43,738 nucleotides of DNA from JAZLFH01 sp045615705 (lineage in GTDB: Bacteria > Bacillota > Clostridia > UMGS1883), in NCBI GenBank assembly GCA_045615705.1, contig JAZLFH010000052.1, positions 1 through 43,738 of the forward strand, given 5' to 3'. Every line of letters begins with the position of its first letter. Position 1 is the first letter of the stretch. A program made the translations under genes and the position numbers. A model generated the notes under the pieces. That model was not told the DNA's origin. It made no database searches and saw only the letters and a list, made by a program, of their open reading frames with translations. Below, in pieces: positions 35,102 through 41,886 of the stretch.

Positions 35102-35971
35102 ATGTCAGAAGATAATTTTTCCGTTTTCGGTCGTACAGATGAACTTATGAAAAAAAGGAAAAAAGGCCCCGGAGTTTTGTTTTTTATAATTCTTTTTTCC
35201 ATTATCGGTATGGTGTACGGGATTTTTTCATCGGGAATTGTTGATATAGGCGTTCTGCCCGAAAAAAAGGTCGCAGTTGAACAAAAAACGCCCGAAGATA
35301 TCGAAAACCCCGTTAACGAAGAAGTCCTGCCGCCCGAAGAAGATACCGAAGAAGAGGTTGAAGCAGAAACAGTCTATCCCGAACCGACAAAGACAGCGTA
35401 TCTTACATTCAGTTCAGGTCCGAGCGGACAAACAATTTCAATACTTGATGTTTTAAAAGAAAATGACATAAAGGCAACATTCTTTGTTACAGGCAATGCC
35501 GTTTCAAACAACAAAGATGCAATTTTAAAAATGTATCAGGACGGCCACTCCATCGGTGTGCAGTCCTATTCGGGCAGTGCATCAAGTATGTTGGCTTCCG
35601 AGGATTCTTTTAGGATTGAACTTTCAAAAAGTGCAAATGCAATCCGCTCCGTTGTCGGCGAGGATTATGATGTTAAGGTTTTCAGGTATCTTTCGACTTC
35701 TGCCGACAAAACTCTTTTTAACAGCATTCTTTCAAGCCTTAACATAAGACCTGTTGCTTGGAATTGCCTTTTAGGTGATGATAAGGCTTCGGTTAATGTT
35801 TCGCCGCAATCACTCTATGATTATTTCTTTGAATCGCTTTCTTATGCAAGCGATAAAGATGAAATTGTCATTTTGTGTAACGATTCTTCAAATTCAAAAT
35901 ATACCGCAGAGGCTTTAAAACTTGTCATTAATCAACTCAGAAATCAAGGTTACGCATTTAAAACATTATAA
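35102..35971 (+). CDS. Membrane-anchored NodB-fold protein lacking deacetylase catalytic residues
   Basis: The 289-residue product has a short cytoplasmic segment, one membrane helix (about 24-46), an acidic linker (about 55-95) and a NodB-type fold from about residue 97. The fold is clear from AYLTFSSGPSGQTISILDVL, IKATFFVTGNAV and the ending ELVINQLRNQGYAFKTL-like segment. However, the TFDDGP motif reads TFSSGP (Ser 104-105), and the NHTxxH metal motif reads VQSYSG (Gln 154, Gly 158). All expected metal and base residues are therefore gone. The frame is intact with a good promoter and ribosome site (GGGAGG, ATG 35102), so it is a maintained pseudoenzyme. It is divergent from pdaA, and a wall-binding or regulatory role is plausible. 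Confidence 0.87.
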   Translation: MSEDNFSVFGRTDELMKKRKKGPGVLFFIILFSIIGMVYGIFSSGIVDIGVLPEKKVAVEQKTPEDIENPVNEEVLPPEEDTEEEVEAETVYPEPTKTAYLTFSSGPSGQTISILDVLKENDIKATFFVTGNAVSNNKDAILKMYQDGHSIGVQSYSGSASSMLASEDSFRIELSKSANAIRSVVGEDYDVKVFRYLSTSADKTLFNSILSSLNIRPVAWNCLLGDDKASVNVSPQSLYDYFFESLSYASDKDEIVILCNDSSNSKYTAEALKLVINQLRNQGYAFKTL

Positions 35972-36012
35972 AAATCAACACGGAACGCCTTTTAAAAACA
36001 TATATTATAACG

Positions 36013-36039
36013 AAAAACCCACCAAACGGTGGGTTTTTT
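36013..36039 (+). terminator. Intrinsic terminator after the NodB-fold gene
   Basis: AAAAACCCACC and GGTGGGTTTTT pair perfectly around AAAC, with TTT at the end. Confidence 0.92.
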
Positions 36040-36052
36040 AATGTTGATAAAA

Positions 36053-36081
36053 GCTATCATCAAACTTTACCTCTCGGCGTT
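36053..36081 (+). repeat. Fragment of the dispersed intergenic repeat
   Basis: The 29 bases match the start of repeat copy 1 (30-57, GCTACGGACAAACTTCACCT onward) at about 22 positions, including CAAACTT and ACCTCTCGG. It lies 14 bases past a terminator, as do the other copies. Only this piece is recognisable, so it is a decayed or truncated copy. Confidence 0.55.
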
Positions 36082-36096
36082 AAAATAATTACTAAA

Positions 36097-36128
36097 AAAA
36101 GAAACTGCTCAAAAAGACAGTTTCTTTT
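36097..36128 (-). terminator. Intrinsic terminator of the XRE regulator gene
   Basis: AAAAGAAACTG (36097-36107) pairs with CAGTTTCTTTT (36118-36128). On the minus strand the T-run after the stem is TTTTTTT, and the hairpin overlaps the stop codon of the regulator. Confidence 0.85.
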
Positions 36129-36414
36129 ATTTTATATGATTAAAATAATCGACCATATCGTTAATTATTTTCTTTTCCGTTTCGTTGAGGTCTTCAACAT
36201 CAACCGTTTCTCTGTTATCAAGGCCAAGCAAGTAATCCACAGAAACTTTAAAAAAATTTGCCAAGAGGATTAACGATTGGGCGTTTGGCGAACTTATTCC
36301 CATTTCCCAAGCGTTTACAGTGGCCCTGGTTAGGTCTAACTTTTTTGACAATTCGTTTTGGCTCAGATGCCGTTCAATACGAAGTTTTTTTAATCTTTCA
36401 TTAAATTGATACAT
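36127..36414 (-). CDS. XRE-family transcriptional regulator
   Basis: The 95-residue product is nearly all one HTH_3 domain: RHLSQNELSKKLDLTRATVNAWEMGISS contains the helix-turn-helix, followed by LILLANFFKVSVDYLLGLDN and an acidic tail. This size and type are common for SinR-like and phage CI-like repressors. It is divergent from the four-gene cassette at 36532, and the 117-base shared region holds both promoters and inverted TTGATA/TATCAA elements. It is therefore the likely local repressor of the cassette. GGTGA precedes the ATG. Confidence 0.87.
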   Translation of the reverse strand: MYQFNERLKKLRIERHLSQNELSKKLDLTRATVNAWEMGISSPNAQSLILLANFFKVSVDYLLGLDNRETVDVEDLNETEKKIINDMVDYFNHIK

Positions 36415-36434
36415 ACAATCACCATTGATATTAT

Positions 36435-36464
36435 ACTATACATCATTAGAAAAATAATTATCAA
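36435..36464 (-). promoter_or_regulatory. Promoter of the XRE regulator with overlapping possible operator
   Basis: On the minus strand TTGATA (36464-36459) and TATAGT (36440-36435) are 18 bases apart. ATTGATA at 36424-36430 and TATCAAT at 36459-36465 are inverted copies, and a related TTGACA is at 36481. This spacing suits a dimeric XRE operator, which I infer rather than see proven. Confidence 0.5.
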
Positions 36465-36480
36465 TACTTGTATATAATTA

Positions 36481-36509
36481 TTGACAAAGTCGAACTTGTG
36501 TGTTATTAT
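36481..36509 (+). promoter_or_regulatory. Consensus sigma-A promoter of the small-protein cassette
   Basis: TTGACA (36481-36486) and TATTAT (36504-36509) have the ideal 17-base spacing. The spacer contains AGTCGAA (36488-36494), one mismatch from a Spo0A box (TGNCGAA). Because the promoter lies here, the ATG at 36532 must be the start of the next gene. Confidence 0.85.
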
Positions 36510-36531
36510 GTCTAAAAAAGGAGGAAAAGTA

Positions 36532-36999
36532 ATGGAGTTAAAAAATTTTTTGTATGAAGAGGCAGAAAGTATAAGCGGATTTAGAGTAAAAGGAGGTAAT
36601 CAATATACAATTAACGACATAAGAGATGCTTTATACGAAAAACTTACAGACGAATATGCACTCAATGTAAGTGTTGAAGTTGATAAACTCGGAACAGGGA
36701 AGTTATTTGATAAATCAGTTATAGATTGTGTCGTAATCAAAAATTTAGAACACTTAAATGACTATAATTATTACGTATTATCTTTTTCGGTTCAAGGCGT
36801 TTATGGATTATTTAATTTTTACTCGGGAGGAAAGAGCAAAAACGCAAAACGCTTACATGCCGGGGAAAAAGAACATTCTACAATTACAGGAATGATTATC
36901 GGAGGAATCCGAAAGGCTATGGTAAGTGATAATTCACTGGAAAATGAACTTGCTTTTAGAACATCTGTGGTAGATGCAATAAATGAAATTTGGAGGTAA
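36532..36999 (+). CDS. Uncharacterised 155-residue protein, first gene of the accessory cassette
   Basis: The soluble, mixed alpha/beta product has no signal or membrane segment. Visible features are YTINDIRDALYEKLTDEY near 25-42, the hydrophobic strand YNYYVLSFSVQGVYGLFNFY near 85-105 and a basic stretch SGGKSKNAKRLHAGEKEH near 106-123. I do not recognise the family. AAAGGAGG stands seven bases upstream of the ATG. The gene follows a consensus promoter, is divergent from the XRE gene and is five bases from the next gene, so it is the leading cistron of a four-gene unit with three Cys-rich small proteins. Confidence 0.75.
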   Translation: MELKNFLYEEAESISGFRVKGGNQYTINDIRDALYEKLTDEYALNVSVEVDKLGTGKLFDKSVIDCVVIKNLEHLNDYNYYVLSFSVQGVYGLFNFYSGGKSKNAKRLHAGEKEHSTITGMIIGGIRKAMVSDNSLENELAFRTSVVDAINEIWR

Positions 37000-37004
37000 T
37001 TGTT

Positions 37005-37175
37005 ATGGCAAAATGTAGAGATTGTAACGGACACGGACAAGTTTTCTGTCCAGTTTGCAAAGGAACAAGAAAGGATCCGAGAAATGCAGATAAGGAATGT
37101 GGGTACTGCAACGGAGCAGGTCATGTGGATTGCAGCACTTGCGGTGGTAACGGTGAAGACCCGTATGACAAATAA
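37005..37175 (+). CDS. Stand-alone DnaJ-type zinc-finger protein (56 residues)
   Basis: The product is made almost entirely of four CxxCxGxG-like motifs: CRDCNGHG, CPVCKGTR, CGYCNGAG and CSTCGGNG. This is the arrangement of the DnaJ central zinc domain that binds two zinc ions, but with no J-domain or client-binding part. TGGAGG precedes the ATG by eight bases. Similar free zinc modules act as thiol or RNA/protein-binding chaperone parts. Its role here is unknown; linkage to a Cys-rich and a zinc-ribbon protein points to a metal- or redox-dependent complex. Confidence 0.8.
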   Translation: MAKCRDCNGHGQVFCPVCKGTRKDPRNADKECGYCNGAGHVDCSTCGGNGEDPYDK

Positions 37176-37183
37176 GGTGAAGT

Positions 37184-37345
37184 ATGTCAAAAAATTGTGA
37201 TTTTTATATGCAAGTTGATAAAAAGGATTGGTGTGCAATTAAACAAGACGAAATTAGTTACGATACATATAAAAACTATTGTAAAAATGATTACTCAAAA
37301 CAATGTCCTTTTTATCAAATGCTAAAAAAAGAGAGGCGTTTTTAA
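37184..37345 (+). CDS. Small Cys-containing protein (53 residues)
   Basis: The frame from ATG 37184 to TAA 37345 encodes MSKNCDFYMQVDKKDWC and continues with four widely spaced Cys (positions 5, 17, 33 and 41), ending CPFYQMLKKERRF. The C-x11-C and C-x7-C spacing resembles small metal-binding or disulfide proteins. AAGGTGA lies just upstream. Its stop overlaps the next start (TAATG). No family is recognised. Confidence 0.6.
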   Translation: MSKNCDFYMQVDKKDWCAIKQDEISYDTYKNYCKNDYSKQCPFYQMLKKERRF

Positions 37346-37458
37346 TGCAAAAGTGTCCTTCGTGTGGGTTCACGGCACATTTTATTTGTAGTGATGGAAA
37401 ATTTGACACTTATAAATGTGATAGGTGCGGAACACTTTTTAAAGCAGAAAGATTATAA
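37345..37458 (+). CDS. 37-residue zinc-ribbon protein
   Basis: The frame starts at ATG 37345 (overlapping the previous stop) and contains two knuckles, CPSCGF and CDRCGT, 18 residues apart, the pattern of a C4 zinc ribbon. GAGAGG lies eight bases upstream. It is the last gene before the terminator at 37461. Such minimal ribbons bind zinc, but the partner is unknown. Confidence 0.65.
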   Translation: MQKCPSCGFTAHFICSDGKFDTYKCDRCGTLFKAERL

Positions 37459-37460
37459 CA

Positions 37461-37499
37461 AAAAAAGATGCAGAAAAAATTTTTCTGCATCTTTTTTTG
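37461..37499 (+). terminator. Intrinsic terminator of the small-protein cassette
   Basis: AAAAGATGCAGAAAA pairs with TTTTCTGCATCTTTT, followed by TTTG, three bases past the stop at 37458. Confidence 0.92.
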
Positions 37500-37512
37500 T
37501 CTTTTGTAAAAG

Positions 37513-37523
37513 TTTGTCGAAAA
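37513..37523 (+). promoter_or_regulatory. Spo0A box upstream of spo0A
   Basis: TTTGTCGAAAA contains the 0A-box core TGTCGAA (37515-37521). It lies about 90 bases before the spo0A start and upstream of the promoter-like TTGATT (37552-37557) and TAAAGT (37575-37580, 17-base spacing), where an activator or autoregulator would bind. Confidence 0.65.
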
Positions 37524-37551
37524 TAATTTCCAAAAAATGGAATAAAATCTA

Positions 37552-37580
37552 TTGATTTATTTGGTAAAATATGGTAAAGT
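37552..37580 (+). promoter_or_regulatory. Putative promoter of spo0A
   Basis: TTGATT and TAAAGT are separated by 17 bases. The -10 element is poor, as expected for a promoter that needs an activator; AAAGGAGG follows before the ATG at 37613. Confidence 0.5.
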
Positions 37581-37612
37581 TACAAATGTAAACAAAAAAG
37601 GAGGAAATAAAG

Positions 37613-38401
37613 ATGGATAAAAAAATCGAAATTTTATTGGCAGACTATGATGAAGGGTGTTTAGAGGGGTTAAAGGACTTTTTTGCACAAAAAGAGGACA
37701 TTGAAGTTGTAGGTGCGGAAACCAACGGAAATATGGCGTATGACAAGATTCTTGAAAAAAAGCCTAATGTGGTAATAAGCGAAGTTGTGCTTGAAGGATT
37801 GGACGGAGTGGGACTTATCGAAAAGATTTCGCACATTCCGATGTTTGAACGCCCGATTGTAATTGTACTTACGGGAGCAAAGAAGGAAAACATAACAAAT
37901 CTTTGCATGGACCTCGGAGCGGACTATTTTATGATTAAGCCGTGTGCCGTTGAATCGCTTTACGAAAGGATTTTGCTTTTGGCAAGTCCGAAAAGCATAG
38001 ACAAAATCAAGAAAAAGGAAGCATCAAGCATTGACCGTCCGAGCGACAGAACAATAGAGTTAAGTGTAACAAACACCATCCACGCCGTAGGAGTTCCTGC
38101 AAATATTAAGGGATACCAGTATCTTCGAGATGCCATTATTATGAGTATAAACGACACCGAACTCATAAACGCCGTTACAAAACAACTTTATCCGAAAGTT
38201 GCAAAAAGGTATAACACATCACCGTCAAGGGTGGAAAGAGCAATACGCCATGCGATAGAGGTTGCTTGTATGCGAGGTAACGAAGAGGAATTGTACAATC
38301 TTTTCGGCTACACGGTTAATAATTCAAAAGGCAAGCCCACGAACTCCGAATTTATCGCAATGATAGCGGACAAATTAAGACTTGAGATGCTTGTTTCATA
38401 A
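37613..38401 (+). CDS. spo0A: Spo0A sporulation response regulator with Glu at the phospho-acceptor site
   Basis: The 262-residue product has an N-terminal receiver (about 4-125) and the conserved Spo0A DNA-binding domain (about 145-262). The latter includes YNTSPSRVERAIRHAIEVAC and KPTNSEFIAMIADKLRLE. The receiver is altered. The phospho-acceptor Asp, expected before VVL and five residues ahead of GLDG, is Glu 57 (codon GAA 37781-37783). The second Asp of the acidic pair is Tyr 12. The switch Thr (87) and Lys (109) remain. Normal phosphorelay activation is therefore unlikely; the Glu could mimic phosphate. An 0A box lies upstream and a terminator downstream. The DNA-binding half looks fully functional, so it probably still controls sporulation genes. 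Confidence 0.93.
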   Translation: MDKKIEILLADYDEGCLEGLKDFFAQKEDIEVVGAETNGNMAYDKILEKKPNVVISEVVLEGLDGVGLIEKISHIPMFERPIVIVLTGAKKENITNLCMDLGADYFMIKPCAVESLYERILLLASPKSIDKIKKKEASSIDRPSDRTIELSVTNTIHAVGVPANIKGYQYLRDAIIMSINDTELINAVTKQLYPKVAKRYNTSPSRVERAIRHAIEVACMRGNEEELYNLFGYTVNNSKGKPTNSEFIAMIADKLRLEMLVS

Positions 38402-38429
38402 TAAAAATAAAAATTAAAAAAAATTTTTT

Positions 38430-38460
38430 AGCTCATTTACACAACTGTAAATGAGCTTTT
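38430..38460 (+). terminator. Intrinsic terminator of spo0A
   Basis: AGCTCATTTAC (38430-38440) and GTAAATGAGCT (38447-38457) pair around ACAACT, with a TTTTG tail. It separates spo0A transcription from the phage-like genes. Confidence 0.85.
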
Positions 38461-38644
38461 GTTATAATCCAAACTGTCGGCGGAACGCAAAAATTTTATT
38501 AAGAGGGCGTATGTGCCGATTAAATCGGAGAAATCCGCAAAAATCGGAACGCAAAACTTTTGTTCCCTTCGTTCCGGGAACAGTCGCTATCGGCCGTGTG
38601 CGACAAAGGAAACATTTATTTATATTTAAGAAAGGAACGAAAAT
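38461..38644 (+). other. Intergenic junction between spo0A and the capsid gene
   Basis: No convincing gene is seen in these 184 bases. Two direct copies of CGGAACGCAAAA lie at 38481 and 38545, and TGTTCCC / GGGAACA form a 7-bp hairpin at about 38561-38582. The base composition is richer in G+C than its surroundings. It is the point where phage-like genes begin and may hold their leader or a recombination joint. AAAGGAA precedes the capsid ATG. Confidence 0.6.
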
Positions 38645-39862
38645 ATGTCAGGAACCAACCTTAATCCGTTGGACATGAACCTCAATGTTCAACAGACAAC
38701 TCAAAACTCTATGAGTGCACAAATGCGTGCATACTATGATGCAAATATTTTGCGTCATGCAACACCGAACATGGTACACACTCAGTTCGGTCAAAAGCGT
38801 GTAATTCCCAAAAACGGAGGAAATCAGATATCTTTCAGACGACTTGCTCCATTGGGTGCGGCACTTACTCCTCTTACGGAGGGCGTTACTCCCGACGGTA
38901 ACAGCCTTACTTGGTCAAAAGTGACTGCAACACTTTGCCAGTACGGCGACTATGTAACACTTTCGGATATGCTTTGTTTAACTGCCATTGATGACAACTT
39001 AAATGAAGCAGGTGCAATGCTTGGTAACCAAGCAGGCGAAACAATAGATGCTGTTGTTCGTGAAGCAATAAACGGCGGTACAAATGTTCAATACGCAGAA
39101 AACAAGTCTGCAAGATATCTCTTAGTAGGCGGAGAAGATAGCGGAAACGACTATTTAAGCGTTGATGCGGTTAAAAATGCAGTAAGAACATTAAAACACA
39201 ACAAAGCAAAGAAAATTAAGGGCAGTTATGTTGCTATCATTCACCCCGATACTGCATACGACCTTATGAACGACTCAAAGTGGGAAAATGTCAAGACTTA
39301 TGCAGACCCCAAAGATATGTATAACGGTGAAATTGGCAGAATTCACGGTGTCAGATTTGTTGAAAGTGCCGATGCAAAGATTTTTAGTGCCAAGGATTTA
39401 AGCAAAGCTTCAAGAACTCTTACTTATGTTTCAAATTCCGGTAAGGTAATCACAATCAGCGAAACTCTTACGGCGGACGACATAAAAGACATTGCATCAA
39501 GAAAAATTATTTTAAACGAAAAACTTTACACTGTTTCTTCTGCAACAGCAAACACAATCACAGTAGCAGAAACAATTTCCGATGCACCGTCAGGCACCGA
39601 TGATTTTAAAATCTATCCGGGCGAAGCAGGTGCAAAGGGAAGAGATGTTTATTCAACTCTTATCCTCGGTCAGGACGCCTACGGCGTAACAGAACTCAGC
39701 GGAGGCGGAATTGAAAACATTATAAAGCAACTCGGTTCGGGCGGTACTGCTGATCCTCTCAATCAGCGTGCAACTACCGGCTGGAAGGCAACTTTGGCGG
39801 CAACTGTATTGGTTGACGAGTATATGGTCAGAGTTGAAACTGCTTCAAGTTTTTCCGAATAA
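38645..39862 (+). CDS. N4-gp56 family phage major capsid protein
   Basis: The 405-residue product matches the N4-gp56 HK97-fold capsid family. LTEGVTPDGNSLTWSKVTAT and YGDYVTLSDMLCLTAIDDNL appear at about 80-118, AGETIDAVVREAINGGTNV follows, and the C-terminal region contains VYSTLILGQDAYGV, GGGIENIIKQLGSGGTADPL and GWKATLAATVLVDEYMVRVE. A small Ig-like insert lies near 245-325. It forms the virion shell of podovirus-like phages. It is the first gene of an uninterrupted five-gene block. No terminase or portal precedes it; the neighbour on the left is spo0A. Confidence 0.92.
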   Translation: MSGTNLNPLDMNLNVQQTTQNSMSAQMRAYYDANILRHATPNMVHTQFGQKRVIPKNGGNQISFRRLAPLGAALTPLTEGVTPDGNSLTWSKVTATLCQYGDYVTLSDMLCLTAIDDNLNEAGAMLGNQAGETIDAVVREAINGGTNVQYAENKSARYLLVGGEDSGNDYLSVDAVKNAVRTLKHNKAKKIKGSYVAIIHPDTAYDLMNDSKWENVKTYADPKDMYNGEIGRIHGVRFVESADAKIFSAKDLSKASRTLTYVSNSGKVITISETLTADDIKDIASRKIILNEKLYTVSSATANTITVAETISDAPSGTDDFKIYPGEAGAKGRDVYSTLILGQDAYGVTELSGGGIENIIKQLGSGGTADPLNQRATTGWKATLAATVLVDEYMVRVETASSFSE

Positions 39863-39949
39863 TTAATTAAAATCTAAAAGACAAGAAGATTTTAAGTTTT
39901 TGCAACAACAGTATATTTGAAAATCTTATACTCTTGTCAAAATACAATG

Positions 39950-39986
39950 AAGGGCTGTGAAAGACAATCGGTTTTTTACAGCCCTT
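39950..39986 (+). terminator. Hairpin between the capsid gene and the next head gene
   Basis: AAGGGCTGT (39950-39958) and ACAGCCCTT (39978-39986) pair; the tail TTTACAG is weak in T. A leaky terminator after a capsid gene would keep capsid levels above those of downstream proteins. Confidence 0.55.
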
Positions 39987-40003
39987 TACAGAAGGAGATA
40001 ATT

Positions 40004-40288
40004 ATGGCAACTAAAAAGAAAGAAAAAAACATACAGAAATATCTTAACGAAAAAGAAACAATTATTCTTGTAAAAGACAACGAGCGATATTCAAACGATT
40101 TAACCGTAACATATAACGGCAAAAATTACCTTATCAAGCGAGGTGTCCCGGTTGAAATCCCGAGATTTTTAAAACTTGTAATCGAAGACGCATACCGTCA
40201 GCAGATGATGGCATCGGATTTTTCAAGGAAACTTGAAGAGGAATTTATGGACAAAAGCGAAAGCATTGAGCGTGGAGGCAGGGCGTAA
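40004..40288 (+). CDS. Small phage head-associated protein (94 residues)
   Basis: The product has a Lys-rich start (MATKKKEKNIQKYL) and a small beta domain, DLTVTYNGKNYLIKRGVPVEIPRF. Such short proteins often follow N4-gp56 capsid genes in Firmicutes phages; the role is unproven. GAAGGAG lies upstream of ATG 40004, which I prefer to the more upstream in-frame ATG inside the hairpin region. Its end is two bases from the next start. Confidence 0.75.
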   Translation: MATKKKEKNIQKYLNEKETIILVKDNERYSNDLTVTYNGKNYLIKRGVPVEIPRFLKLVIEDAYRQQMMASDFSRKLEEEFMDKSESIERGGRA

Positions 40289-40290
40289 AA

Positions 40291-41109
40291 ATGGCGGAAA
40301 GAATATGGATTGTTAAAGACATGGGTGCATTAAGCCCGGCGGGATTTAACACCGAATTTGAAAAGGCTTATTCGGATAAAAAAATCCGTGAGCATAAAGA
40401 AAATACCACACTCGACCACCCAAACGGCTCGGTTACGGACGAAAAACTTTCGCTTTCTGCTTTAAATGTTGAAACGGATTACGGCACAGTGTCAATATCG
40501 GGAGGATTAACCGGCCTTTTGGAAGAAATTCTAAAACGGCTGATTGACCTTCAAGGTGCCGTTACAACACCTCAAAAGACGGTTAAACAACTCGCCGATG
40601 ACCATGAAAACTACGAGTCGGTGTTAAACAAAAACACCGCTTTGGGTTATGCCGGTCTTGACGGAAATTCAAAAATCAGTTCGGCTCAACTTCCCGAAAA
40701 AAGAGTAATTCCGGGCGATGGGGCTTCATATTCAAACGCTTTTTGGTACGGCGAAGCAACAAACGGTGCTACGGAACTTTTTATTGACGGAAAAGACGAT
40801 ATTCGCTATTTTTTGGGCGATGGCACATTAACAAACTTTTCAATAACGGTAAGTGCGGTAAAAAGCGACCTGTCCGAAGAAAAAACTTGGATTTTTGAAG
40901 GAAGTGTTATAAGCGATGATTCGTCTTCAACACTTGTTGAACCGGTAACAGAAAGAGTAATAGCCGAAACCGAAAACGCATCTTTATTTACTGCCGGTGT
41001 GTCGGTTTCAGGCAAAAACCTTTTGATTAACTGCACCCATTTGGGATCGGACCCTGTAATATGCTTTGCAAAAGGAAACTTTTACACCACAGAAACCGAG
41101 GAGGCATAA
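40291..41109 (+). CDS. Phage tail-fiber / collar-like structural protein
   Basis: The 272-residue product has an N-terminal coil, then DHPNGSVTDEKLSLSALN and the linker NTALGYAGLDGNSKISSAQL, both commonly found in tail-fiber, whisker or collar proteins. The C-terminal ~130 residues look beta-rich (KDDIRYFLGDGTLTNFSITV, ENASLFTAGVSVSGKNLLI), like a receptor-binding or capping domain. No catalytic motif is seen. It is close to the neighbouring genes in the same operon, and GTGGAGG lies before the start. It may be a fiber or a head decoration protein. Confidence 0.65.
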   Translation: MAERIWIVKDMGALSPAGFNTEFEKAYSDKKIREHKENTTLDHPNGSVTDEKLSLSALNVETDYGTVSISGGLTGLLEEILKRLIDLQGAVTTPQKTVKQLADDHENYESVLNKNTALGYAGLDGNSKISSAQLPEKRVIPGDGASYSNAFWYGEATNGATELFIDGKDDIRYFLGDGTLTNFSITVSAVKSDLSEEKTWIFEGSVISDDSSSTLVEPVTERVIAETENASLFTAGVSVSGKNLLINCTHLGSDPVICFAKGNFYTTETEEA

Positions 41110-41110
41110 A

Positions 41111-41872
41111 ATGAAAGTCAGAGATATTTTAAACAGCGTTGACTCGCTTTTGAAAAACGATTTTTCTATAAAACAGAAAGTGGACTGGTACAATAATGCA
41201 GAATCTTTGATTTCGCATCTCAAAAAAGACCTGATTGAAGCGGAAACAGAGTTATGTGATGGCGAAGACACGATACTTCTGCCTTTTGGTGTTGATTTTG
41301 ACATGGTTGAATATGTGTTTATTGACGGAAAAAGAATACCGAAGATGAATTTTTCGATGCTTGGTATCTTCGGGATTGACAATAATATCGTTATTCCCAA
41401 AACCAAAACGAGAAAACTCACAATCGTTGCACGAAAACCGTTTGTTCCGGTAAACTACGAGAAAAAAATCGACAATCAGGCAACAACAAACCTTGACAAA
41501 ATCACATTTTCTTCTCCTCACTCTTTCAGAGTGGGCGAAACGGTAAAAGTAAAAATCGAAGAAGCGGATATGGGAGAACATATTATTCTTTCGGCAGAAG
41601 AAAACTCCATAACCCTGTCCGACATCACCATGCCAAATGCCTCTCAGTCGGTTGAAATCGAAAGTGCGTTAGAGAATTTGTCGCTTTTAAAAAGTCCTTT
41701 TGACGACCTCTATATTAACTTTATTATGGCAAAAATTCACTATTTTTGCCGTGATTACGAGGGATATAACAATGCGATGAGTATTTTTAACACGCTTTAT
41801 ACCGACTACGAAAAACACCTCGTAGAGAGGCGACCAAAGGACTGCTTTAAAGTTAAAAACAATATAATATAA
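41111..41872 (+). CDS. Putative phage head-tail adaptor protein
   Basis: The 253-residue product has an N-terminal helix pair (RDILNSVDSLLKNDFSIKQK, WYNNAESLISHLKKDLIEAE), a central beta insert (about 60-185) and a C-terminal helical part. That part reads DLYINFIMAKIHYFCRDYEGY followed by NNAMSIFNTLYTDYEKHL. Split helices around a beta insert, and the YxNxNAMSxFNxxY pattern, resemble podovirus adaptor proteins such as P22 gp4 or T7 gp11; similarity is judged by eye. AGGAGG lies six bases before ATG 41111. Between a fiber-like gene and a nozzle-like gene, an adaptor fits well. Confidence 0.6.
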   Translation: MKVRDILNSVDSLLKNDFSIKQKVDWYNNAESLISHLKKDLIEAETELCDGEDTILLPFGVDFDMVEYVFIDGKRIPKMNFSMLGIFGIDNNIVIPKTKTRKLTIVARKPFVPVNYEKKIDNQATTNLDKITFSSPHSFRVGETVKVKIEEADMGEHIILSAEENSITLSDITMPNASQSVEIESALENLSLLKSPFDDLYINFIMAKIHYFCRDYEGYNNAMSIFNTLYTDYEKHLVERRPKDCFKVKNNII

Positions 41873-41886
41873 GGGGTGATTTTATT

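Noticed and set aside
35102..35971. Pseudogene status for the NodB-fold gene
   Set aside because: Although catalytic residues are lost, the frame is full length with promoter, ribosome site and terminator, so an inactive but maintained protein is more likely.
38451..38678. A 75-codon frame in the spo0A-capsid gap
   Set aside because: It starts within the spo0A terminator, is Arg-rich without motif, lacks a ribosome site and overlaps the capsid start.
38645..39862. Encapsulin-type nanocompartment shell
   Set aside because: The HK97-fold capsid matches the N4-gp56 phage family in its C-terminal signature and is followed by neck- and fiber-like genes, not by a cargo enzyme.
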